Shown piece after piece: positions 57,490 to 64,000 of a stretch of 64,000 bases of DNA. The stretch spans positions 372,001 to 436,000 of the forward strand of contig NZ_CP011427.1 in assembly GCF_001506165.1 (NCBI RefSeq). The letters are read 5' to 3'. The notes beneath the pieces are model-generated. The model worked only from the letters and a program-made list of their open reading frames with translations. It was not told the DNA's origin and did no database searches. Positions within the stretch are counted from its first letter, which is position 1; each line of letters opens with the position of its first letter. Both the position numbers and the translations under genes were made by a program. Source of the stretch: Pantoea vagans (GTDB taxonomy: Bacteria; Pseudomonadota; Gammaproteobacteria; Enterobacterales; Enterobacteriaceae).

Positions 57490-59763
57490 ATGAGCGAATT
57501 GACGCAGGATGGTGCAGAGCGTCTTGCCCTGCACAAGTTTACGGAAAACGCGTACCTGAATTACTCCATGTACGTGATCATGGACCGCGCACTGCCGTAT
57601 ATCGGTGATGGCCTCAAGCCAGTGCAGCGCCGTATCGTGTATGCGATGTCAGAGTTGGGCCTCAACGCGAGTGCCAAATTCAAGAAATCGGCGCGTACCG
57701 TGGGTGACGTATTAGGTAAATACCATCCGCACGGCGACAGCGCCTGCTATGAAGCGATGGTGTTGATGGCGCAGCCCTTCTCCTATCGTTATCCGCTGGT
57801 GGACGGGCAAGGCAACTGGGGCGCACCGGATGATCCCAAATCCTTCGCCGCGATGCGTTACACCGAATCGCGTCTGTCGAAATATGCGGAAGTCCTGCTG
57901 GGTGAACTGGGTCAGGGAACGGTCGATTACATTCCCAACTTTGATGGCACCATGCAGGAGCCGAAAATGTTGCCGGCGCGTCTGCCGAACATCCTGCTCA
58001 ACGGCACCACCGGCATCGCGGTAGGCATGGCCACTGACATTCCTCCGCACAACCTGCGGGAAGTGGCGGAAGCCGCCGTGCGCCTGATTGATAAACCCAA
58101 TACCACGCTTGATGAGCTGCTGGATATTGTGCAAGGCCCGGATTATCCGACAGAAGCGGAGATCATCACGCCACGCGACGAAATTCGTAAGATTTACCAG
58201 AACGGTCGCGGATCGATCCGCCAGCGTGCGGTGTGGAAAAAGGAAGATGGCGATGTGGTGATTACCGCACTGCCGCATCAGGTATCCGGTGCACGTGTGC
58301 TGGAGCAGATTGCTGCGCAGATGCGTAACAAAAAGCTGCCGATGGTAGAAGACCTGCGTGATGAATCCGATCACGAGAACCCAACGCGTCTGGTCATCGT
58401 GCCGCGTTCCAATCGTGTTGATCTTGAGCAGGTGATGAACCACTTGTTTGCCACCACCGATCTGGAAAAAAGCTATCGCGTTAACCTGAATATGATCGGG
58501 CTGGATAACCGTCCGGCGGTGAAAAACCTGCTGGAAATCCTGTCTGAGTGGCTGGTGTATCGTCGCGATACGGTGACGCGCCGCCTGAATTACCGCCTGG
58601 ATCGCGTATTGCGTCGCCTGCATATTTTGGAAGGCTTGCTGGTCGCGTTCCTCAATATTGATGAAGTCATCCACATCATTCGTACTGAGGACGAGCCTAA
58701 ACAGGTCTTGATGTCGCGCTTTGAGCTGACCGACACCCAAGCCGAATCGATCCTTGAATTAAAACTGCGTCATCTCGCCAAACTAGAAGAGATGAAAATT
58801 CGTGGTGAGCAAGCGGAACTGGAAAAAGAGCGTGATCAGCTGCAGGCGATTCTGGCGTCCGAACGCAAGATGAGTAACCTGCTGAAGAAAGAGTTGCTGG
58901 CTGACAGCCAAACCTATGGCGACGATCGTCGTTCGCCATTGCATGAGCGTGAAGAAGCCAAGGCATTGAGCGAAAACGAGCTGGTAAGCGCCGAGCCGGT
59001 GACCATCGTGCTGTCACAAATGGGCTGGGTGCGCAGCGCGAAAGGCCATGATATCGATGCAGCAGGCTTGAGCTACAAAGCCGGTGACAGCTACCTGGCC
59101 GCAGCACGCGGTAAGAGTAACCAGCCGGTGGCGTTTATCGACTCCACTGGACGCAGCTACACGCTGGATCCGACTTCATTGCCGTCCGCACGCGGGCAGG
59201 GCGAGCCGTTAACCGGTAAGCTCACGCCACCACCGGGCGCGGCATTTGAACAGGTGCTGATGGAGCCAGACGATCAAAAACTGCTGATGGCTTCGGATGC
59301 CGGTTACGGCTTTATCTGTACCTTCGCGGATTTGATTTCACGCAACCGTGCGGGTAAAGCGCTGCTGACGTTGCCAGATAACGCCAAAGTGATGACGCCA
59401 ATGGCGGTGCATTCGGGCGATGACATGCTGCTGGCGATTACCCAGGCTGGCCGTATGTTGATGTTCCCGGTGGGCGATCTGCCACAAATGTCGAAAGGCA
59501 AAGGCAATAAAATCATCTCGATTCCATCCGCAGATGCCGCAGCGGGCCTGGATAAACTGCAATGGTTGCTGATTCTGCCACCGGGCAGTTCCATCACCAT
59601 CCATGTTGGCAAGCGCAAGTTAATTATGCGTGATGAAGACCTACAGAAGGTGCGTGCCGATCGTGGCCGTCGCGGTAGTGTGTCGCGTGGCTTGCAGCGT
59701 ATTGATAGCGTGGAAGTGAATGCGCCTGCGCGCCCAAAGAGTGACGCGAGTAGCGAAGAATAA
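57490..59763 (+). CDS. parC: DNA topoisomerase IV subunit A
   Basis: 757 aa. DNA-cleaving subunit of topoisomerase IV. The ATG at 57490 gives a start equivalent to E. coli ParC plus four extra residues (MSELTQDG). The quinolone-resistance region is wild type: [12 protein letters not shown] with Ser84 and Glu88 (E. coli Ser80/Glu84). The catalytic Tyr lies in [10 protein letters not shown] near residue 124. The C-terminal beta-pinwheel begins near 500 ([18 protein letters not shown]). It is 38 bp upstream of plsC. In E. coli parC is separated from mdaB by mqsRA and qseBC; here the PTS operon takes that place. Confidence 0.98.
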   Translation: MSELTQDGAERLALHKFTENAYLNYSMYVIMDRALPYIGDGLKPVQRRIVYAMSELGLNASAKFKKSARTVGDVLGKYHPHGDSACYEAMVLMAQPFSYRYPLVDGQGNWGAPDDPKSFAAMRYTESRLSKYAEVLLGELGQGTVDYIPNFDGTMQEPKMLPARLPNILLNGTTGIAVGMATDIPPHNLREVAEAAVRLIDKPNTTLDELLDIVQGPDYPTEAEIITPRDEIRKIYQNGRGSIRQRAVWKKEDGDVVITALPHQVSGARVLEQIAAQMRNKKLPMVEDLRDESDHENPTRLVIVPRSNRVDLEQVMNHLFATTDLEKSYRVNLNMIGLDNRPAVKNLLEILSEWLVYRRDTVTRRLNYRLDRVLRRLHILEGLLVAFLNIDEVIHIIRTEDEPKQVLMSRFELTDTQAESILELKLRHLAKLEEMKIRGEQAELEKERDQLQAILASERKMSNLLKKELLADSQTYGDDRRSPLHEREEAKALSENELVSAEPVTIVLSQMGWVRSAKGHDIDAAGLSYKAGDSYLAAARGKSNQPVAFIDSTGRSYTLDPTSLPSARGQGEPLTGKLTPPPGAAFEQVLMEPDDQKLLMASDAGYGFICTFADLISRNRAGKALLTLPDNAKVMTPMAVHSGDDMLLAITQAGRMLMFPVGDLPQMSKGKGNKIISIPSADAAAGLDKLQWLLILPPGSSITIHVGKRKLIMRDEDLQKVRADRGRRGSVSRGLQRIDSVEVNAPARPKSDASSEE

Positions 59764-59801
59764 TACTGACCAGGCGATGGAATGCCAACTTTGAGGAAGC
59801 T

Positions 59802-60539
59802 ATGTTACTAATTTTACGTACGATTATTGTTATCGTTTATTCGATTTTGGTCTGTATCTTCGGCAGTATCTGGTGTCTGTTTTCACCGCGTAATCCGCGT
59901 CACGTCGCGACTTTTGGTCATATGCTCGGTCGCCTGTCGACCGTGTTTGGCGTCAAAGTGGAGTTGCGTAAACCGGCCGATGCGGAGAGTTACGGCAACG
60001 CGATTTATATCGCTAACCATCAGAACAACTACGACATGATCACCGCGGCGAAGATCGTGCAGCCTACCACGGTTACCGTGGGTAAAAAGAGCCTGCTGTG
60101 GATCCCGTTCTTTGGCCAGCTTTACTGGTTAACCGGCAATCTGTTGATTGATCGCGACAACCGCGCCAAAGCACACGGTACCATCGGTGAGCTGGTGGCG
60201 CAGTTCAACAAAAAGAAAATCTCCTTCTGGATGTTCCCGGAAGGTACGCGCAGCCGTGGTCGTGGCCTGTTGCCGTTCAAAACCGGCGCTTTCCATGCTG
60301 CGGTGGCCGCTGGTGTGCCGATCATCCCGGTGGTGGTGTCTAACACCCATGACAAAGTGAAACTCAACCGCTGGAACAACGGTCTGGTGATTGTTGAAAT
60401 GCTGCCGCCTGTCGATACCAAACAGTTTGAAACCACTTCAGTACGCAAGTTAGCGACCCATTGTCGCGAATTAATGTCTGCTAAGCTGGAAGAATTGAAC
60501 GCCGAAGTCGCCGAACGCGAAAAAAACGGTAAAATCTAG
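59802..60539 (+). CDS. plsC: 1-acylglycerol-3-phosphate O-acyltransferase PlsC
   Basis: 245 aa, as in E. coli. Second acylation step of phosphatidic acid synthesis at the inner membrane. An N-terminal hydrophobic segment is followed by the HX4D catalytic motif NHQNNYD near residues 73-79, FPEGTRSRG near 145-153 and the VPIIPVVVSN substrate segment near 171-180. It lies 38 bp after parC. Confidence 0.97.
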   Translation: MLLILRTIIVIVYSILVCIFGSIWCLFSPRNPRHVATFGHMLGRLSTVFGVKVELRKPADAESYGNAIYIANHQNNYDMITAAKIVQPTTVTVGKKSLLWIPFFGQLYWLTGNLLIDRDNRAKAHGTIGELVAQFNKKKISFWMFPEGTRSRGRGLLPFKTGAFHAAVAAGVPIIPVVVSNTHDKVKLNRWNNGLVIVEMLPPVDTKQFETTSVRKLATHCRELMSAKLEELNAEVAEREKNGKI

Positions 60540-60647
60540 CCAACCAGGGGCAGTACCGCTGCCCCATGCTCATCACAGCAATAATCCACTAACAAAAACA
60601 ACATGGACACGGCGTCTTCACGCCCCGCTCAAAAGGTCTGAAGTTTT

Positions 60648-62075
60648 ATGTCTTGCAGCAGACGTCAGTTTATTCAGCTTTCCGCCGGCGTTGCGCTGGC
60701 TTCAGGCAGCATGCCTTATGCTGCTCATGCTGCGGCACCGGTAGGCGATGTGCCGCTTCCGATTCCGCCGTTGATCGAATCGCGTCGTGGTCAGCCGCTG
60801 TTTTTGACGTTGCAACGCAGCCATTGGTCGTTCAGCGGAAACAGCAACAAGGTGCCGGTATGGGGTATTAATGGCATGTACCTCGGCCCCACTGTGCGCG
60901 TGTACAGCGGCGATGATGTGAAGCTGATTTACAGTAACCGCCTCAACGAACCGGTGGCGATGACCGTCAGCGGGCTGCAAGTGCCGGGCGCGCTAATGGG
61001 CGGTGCCCCGCGCTTAATGTCTGCGGGCGTAGACTGGGCGCCGGTGCTGCCGATTCGCCAGGGAGCTGCCACACTGTGGTATCACGCCAATACGCCGAAT
61101 CGCATGGCGCCGCATGTTTACAACGGCTTGGCCGGCATGTGGCTGATTGAAGATGACGTCAGCAAAGCGCTGCCGTTGCCTAAGCACTATGGCGTCGATG
61201 ATTTCCCGCTGATTATTCAGGATAAGCGTCTGGATAACTTCGCCACACCGGTTTACAACCCCCCTTCAGACGGCGGTTTCCTCGGCGACACCCTGCTGGT
61301 GAATGGCGTACAGAACCCGTACATCGAGGTTTCTCGCGGCTGGGTACGCTTGCGCTTGCTGAATGCGTCCAACGCGCGCCGGTTCGATCTGAGCTTCTCG
61401 GACAACCGCCCGTTCACGGTGATCGCCAGCGATCAAGGCTTCCTCGCCGCTCCGGTGGCGGTGCAGACGCTGTCACTGGCACCGGGTGAACGCCGTGAAG
61501 TGCTGGTAGATATGTCGCAAGGCGATGAAGTGTCGATTACTGCAGGTACCGCCGCCGGTCTGATGGATCGCCTGCGCGGTCTGTTTGAACCCTCGTCCAT
61601 CCTGGCGAATACATTGGTGCTGAGCCTGCGACCGACGGGCTTACTGCCGTTGGTTACCGATAATCTGCCGATGCGTCTACTGGCGGATCAGATTCTGGAT
61701 GGCGTCGCGGTGCGCACGCGTGAATTCCGCATCGGAGACAGTGCGCCGGGCATTAATGGCGCGCTGTGGGATATGAGCCGCATCGATACCACCGTGCAGC
61801 AGGGCACCTTTGAACGCTGGATTATCCACGCCGATCGTCCGCAGTCGCTGCATATTCAGGGTGTGATGTTCTTGATTAAGAACGTCAACGGCGCGCAACC
61901 GATGGGCGAGGATCGTGGCTGGAAAGATACCGTCTGGGTTGATGGCGACGTGGAGCTGTTGGTGAGCTTCCCGCAGAGTTCGTCGGATCACTTCCCGTTT
62001 GTCTACTACAGCCAGACGCTGGAGTTGGCGGATCGCGGTACGGCAGGGCAGTTGCAGGTGAATCCGGTTCCTTGA
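60648..62075 (+). CDS. ftsP: Cell division protein FtsP (SufI)
   Basis: 475 aa. A twin-arginine signal (SRRQFIQLSAGVALASGSMPYAAHA) directs it folded to the periplasm through Tat. The mature protein has three cupredoxin domains of the multicopper oxidase fold but lacks the Cys-His copper ligands of true oxidases, consistent with FtsP. It stabilises the divisome under stress. It follows plsC by 108 bp, in the E. coli order plsC-ftsP. Confidence 0.96.
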   Translation: MSCSRRQFIQLSAGVALASGSMPYAAHAAAPVGDVPLPIPPLIESRRGQPLFLTLQRSHWSFSGNSNKVPVWGINGMYLGPTVRVYSGDDVKLIYSNRLNEPVAMTVSGLQVPGALMGGAPRLMSAGVDWAPVLPIRQGAATLWYHANTPNRMAPHVYNGLAGMWLIEDDVSKALPLPKHYGVDDFPLIIQDKRLDNFATPVYNPPSDGGFLGDTLLVNGVQNPYIEVSRGWVRLRLLNASNARRFDLSFSDNRPFTVIASDQGFLAAPVAVQTLSLAPGERREVLVDMSQGDEVSITAGTAAGLMDRLRGLFEPSSILANTLVLSLRPTGLLPLVTDNLPMRLLADQILDGVAVRTREFRIGDSAPGINGALWDMSRIDTTVQQGTFERWIIHADRPQSLHIQGVMFLIKNVNGAQPMGEDRGWKDTVWVDGDVELLVSFPQSSSDHFPFVYYSQTLELADRGTAGQLQVNPVP

Positions 62076-62079
62076 TTTA

Positions 62080-62115
62080 CCCTCACCCTAACCCTCTCCC
62101 ACAAGTGGGAGAGGG
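62080..62115. repeat. Intergenic repeat CCCTCACC type, copy 1
   Basis: CCCTCACCCTAACCCTCTCC continues CACAAGTGGGAGAGGG; a CTCTCCCAC/GTGGGAGAG hairpin with a CCCTCACCC lead. It lies between the convergent ftsP and dkgA genes. Confidence 0.6.
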
Positions 62116-62171
62116 GATCGTTAGTGCGGTATTTGGATAGGTATGAGAACTTCAAATCGCAGCGGAGTGCT

Positions 62172-62207
62172 CCCTCGCCCGCTTGCGGGAGAGGGCTGGG
62201 GTGAGGG
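62172..62207. repeat. Intergenic repeat CCCTCACC type, inverted copy 2
   Basis: CCCTCGCCCGCTTGCGGGAG continues AGGGCTGGGGTGAGGG, the reverse orientation of copy 1, with a CTCGCCCGC/GCGGGAGAG hairpin. The two copies enclose about 55 bp and could terminate both convergent genes. Confidence 0.6.
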
Positions 62208-62224
62208 AAGACGTCCGCATAATC

Positions 62225-63052
62225 CTACCCGTTAAACTTCTCCGGATCCGGCCCCAAACGATTGCCGCTATCCAGCTTGGTAATCTCGCTGATCTCCGTT
62301 TTTTCCAACCTGAAATCAAACACCTGGAAGTTTTCGCGAATGCGTTCTGGCGTAACGGATTTAGGGATCACTACCAGTCCGCTATCCAGATGCCAGCGAA
62401 TCACGATCTGCGCCGGGGTCTTGCCATACTTTTTGGCTAAATCGCGGATGATCTCCTGATCGAACACGCCTTTACCGCCTTGCGCCAACGGACTCCAGGA
62501 TTCTGTCTGAATGTGATGCATTGCATCCCAGGCATGCAGGGTGCGCTGTTGCAGCATCGGGTGTAGCTCAATCTGATTCACCACCGGTGAAACCCCGGTC
62601 TCATCGATCAAACGCTTGAGGTGGGCTTCGTGGAAATTACAGACACCAATACTTTTGGTTAAGCCCTGTTTTTGCAGCTCAATTAAGCCTTTCCAGGCTT
62701 CAACATAGTGATCTTTCTCTGGGCACGGCCAGTGCATCAGGTAGAGGTCGACGCTCTCCAGCTGCAATTTCTTTAGGCTGGTTTCCATCGCCGCCTGCCA
62801 GTTTTGCTGGTCGTCATTCCACAACTTGGTGGTAATGAAAATATCTTCACGCGCCACGTCGGTATCCTGCAGCGCCTGCCCGACTGCTTCCTCGTTTTTG
62901 TAAATAGCGGCGGTATCGATGGAGCGATAACCCACTTTTAACGCTTCCACAATCGCATTGCGGGCATCCTCAATGCTAGCCTGCCATACGCCGAGTCCAA
63001 GCTGAGGCATCATATTGCCGTCGTGCAGTTTAATAATGGGTTGCTCTGCCAT
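62225..63052 (-). CDS. dkgA: 2,5-diketo-D-gluconate reductase DkgA (aldo-keto reductase)
   Basis: 275 aa, as in E. coli DkgA (YqhE). Soluble NADPH-dependent aldo-keto reductase: LGLGVWQASIEDARNAIVEAL near 18-38 and GYRSIDTAAIYKNEEAVGQAL near 41-61 with the catalytic Asp-Tyr, the Lys in TTKLWNDDQ near 75-83, and VIPKSVTPERIREN near 227-240 for NADPH. Reduces 2,5-diketogluconate, methylglyoxal and furans. It is divergent from yqhC, whose product activates this gene in E. coli. Confidence 0.95.
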   Translation of the reverse strand: MAEQPIIKLHDGNMMPQLGLGVWQASIEDARNAIVEALKVGYRSIDTAAIYKNEEAVGQALQDTDVAREDIFITTKLWNDDQQNWQAAMETSLKKLQLESVDLYLMHWPCPEKDHYVEAWKGLIELQKQGLTKSIGVCNFHEAHLKRLIDETGVSPVVNQIELHPMLQQRTLHAWDAMHHIQTESWSPLAQGGKGVFDQEIIRDLAKKYGKTPAQIVIRWHLDSGLVVIPKSVTPERIRENFQVFDFRLEKTEISEITKLDSGNRLGPDPEKFNG

Positions 63053-63258
63053 AGTTGCTCCTTATCTGTCGCAGTGACTTACCGTTAAAAGCGCTGTGGT
63101 TAAGTCTAGTCAACAAACTTAACCGAGGAGATCATTGTGGCAATCAAACCGCCGTTTTGCCCTGGTCATTTCTGCCAGAATCTTGCCTGATTCTCCAGAG
63201 TTGTGGAGCTTTAAGCAGCATTGCGGCACACTGGATTTTTGCTGCCAGAGAGAAAACC

Positions 63259-64000
63259 ATGCCGAATGATGCCCTTTGCCGCCAGCTGGCGCAGCGAGTG
63301 ATTGCGTTAATGAATGATGCCCGGCAACCATTGTGCGCGGTTGATAACGTCAAGCTGATCTATGCCTGTGAAACGCTGCCGCGCACGCCGATGATGTACC
63401 AACCCGGCATTGTGATTCTGTTCCAGGGACGTAAAACCGGCTATCTCGGCAGCACGGTGTTCCACTACGATGCCACCAAATATCTGATGCTGACCGTACC
63501 GTTGCCGGTGGAGTGTGAAACCGAAGCAACGTTAGAAGAGCCGCTGGCGGGCATGTGTCTGAGCGTGGATACGGCCAGTCTGCAGGATCTGCTGATGGAT
63601 ATTGGCGATGATGAGCAGTTTCAGCCGCAGCTGCATACCTCGGGCATCCATTCGGCTTTTATGAGCGAGGAGATGCTCTGTGCAGCCGAACGCTTGTTGG
63701 ATGTGATGAACAAACCGCGTGATGCGCGTGTGTTGGGTCCGCAGCTGGTGCGTGAGATTATTTACTATGTGCTAACCGGGCCGATTGGCGGCGCACTGCT
63801 GTCGCTGGTGAATCGTCAGACACAATTCAGTCAGATTGCGCGCGCGTTGCGCCGCATCGAAAACCATTTCTCAGAAAGCCTGAGCGTAGAGATGCTGGCG
63901 GCGGAAGTGAACATGAGCGTGTCGGCATTTCATCACAACTTTAAAGCGGTAACGCAAACCTCGCCGCTGCAATACCTGAAGCGCTATCGCCTGCATCAGG
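63259..64000 (+). CDS. yqhC: AraC-family regulator YqhC (5' part, cut by window edge)
   Basis: The first 247 codons are present. The N-terminal ligand-binding domain of the AraC_N type ([34 protein letters not shown]) matches E. coli YqhC, with conserved [12 protein letters not shown] and [13 protein letters not shown]. The C-terminal helix-turn-helix begins [31 protein letters not shown] and is cut by the edge. YqhC activates yqhD and dkgA in response to aldehydes. The ATG at 63259 follows AGAGAGAAAACC. Only dkgA is divergent here. Confidence 0.93.
   Translation, partial: MPNDALCRQLAQRVIALMNDARQPLCAVDNVKLIYACETLPRTPMMYQPGIVILFQGRKTGYLGSTVFHYDATKYLMLTVPLPVECETEATLEEPLAGMCLSVDTASLQDLLMDIGDDEQFQPQLHTSGIHSAFMSEEMLCAAERLLDVMNKPRDARVLGPQLVREIIYYVLTGPIGGALLSLVNRQTQFSQIARALRRIENHFSESLSVEMLAAEVNMSVSAFHHNFKAVTQTSPLQYLKRYRLHQ

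Noticed and set aside
57490..59763. Quinolone-resistance changes in ParC
   Set aside because: Ser84 and Glu88 (E. coli Ser80 and Glu84) are the sensitive residues; parE also shows no obvious change.
62080..62207. Attachment site or transposon ends between ftsP and dkgA
   Set aside because: The two copies are inverted CCCTCACC-type repeats common in intergenic DNA, with no transposase or cargo between them.

Overview
The window is chromosomal DNA of an enterobacterium, most likely an Erwiniaceae member close to Pantoea. Gene content and order from mug to yqhC follow the E. coli rpoD-tolC-parC region (mug, rpoD-dnaG-rpsU, tsaD, plsY, folB, uppP, cca, ygiM, ygiF, glnE, hldE, ubiK, ribB, ygiD-ygiC-ygiB, tolC, nudF-yqiB-cpdA-yqiA-parE, ygiN-mdaB, parC-plsC-ftsP, dkgA, yqhC). 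Proteins differ from the E. coli versions at the level expected for a related genus. The genus is an inference from overall resemblance, not a database match.

Positions 1-14308 are an accessory island that abuts the 3' end of a tRNA-Ile(CAU) gene (ileX, 14309-14384). From the left edge it carries a type I Zorya anti-phage system on the minus strand (zorA, zorB and the first 218 codons of zorC; zorD would lie beyond the edge). Divergent from it is a type I restriction-modification operon, hsdM-hsdS-DUF4268-hsdR, in which a predicted PD-(D/E)XK nuclease-like gene sits between hsdS and hsdR with overlapping reading frames. The last 2.9 kb before the tRNA is AT-rich satellite debris: a HigA-like antitoxin without a toxin, a Gp2/YfjJ-like HUH protein, an intact AlpA-type regulator, an AlpA pseudogene with one in-frame stop, an unknown ORF and two tandem 12-bp repeats that look like integrase arm sites. 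No integrase gene is visible.

Positions 14385-44360 are core genome: an SDR/TetR divergent pair, mug, a lone ModA-like binding protein, the macromolecular synthesis operon (rpsU, dnaG, rpoD), envelope and cofactor genes, an FMN riboswitch ahead of ribB, tolC, and the nudF-to-parE cluster. Intergenic spacers hold repeats: two 77-78 bp hairpin elements between dnaG and rpoD, one full-length 127-bp ERIC element, one ERIC remnant and several short GTAG-headed REP-type palindromes.

Positions 44361-57170 contain two accessory insertions relative to the E. coli order. Between parE and ygiN are a LysR regulator, an MHS-type transporter, an amidase and a second LysR regulator. Between mdaB and parC are a PheC-like periplasmic protein and a minus-strand operon of PRD regulator, fructose-type PTS IIA, IIB and IIC, and two class II aldolases. 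Two CRP-like sites lie between the PRD gene and parC. The right end returns to core genes (parC, plsC, ftsP, dkgA) and ends inside yqhC; yqhD, which lies between yqhC and dkgA in E. coli, is absent.

No insertion sequence, rRNA gene or CRISPR array was seen.
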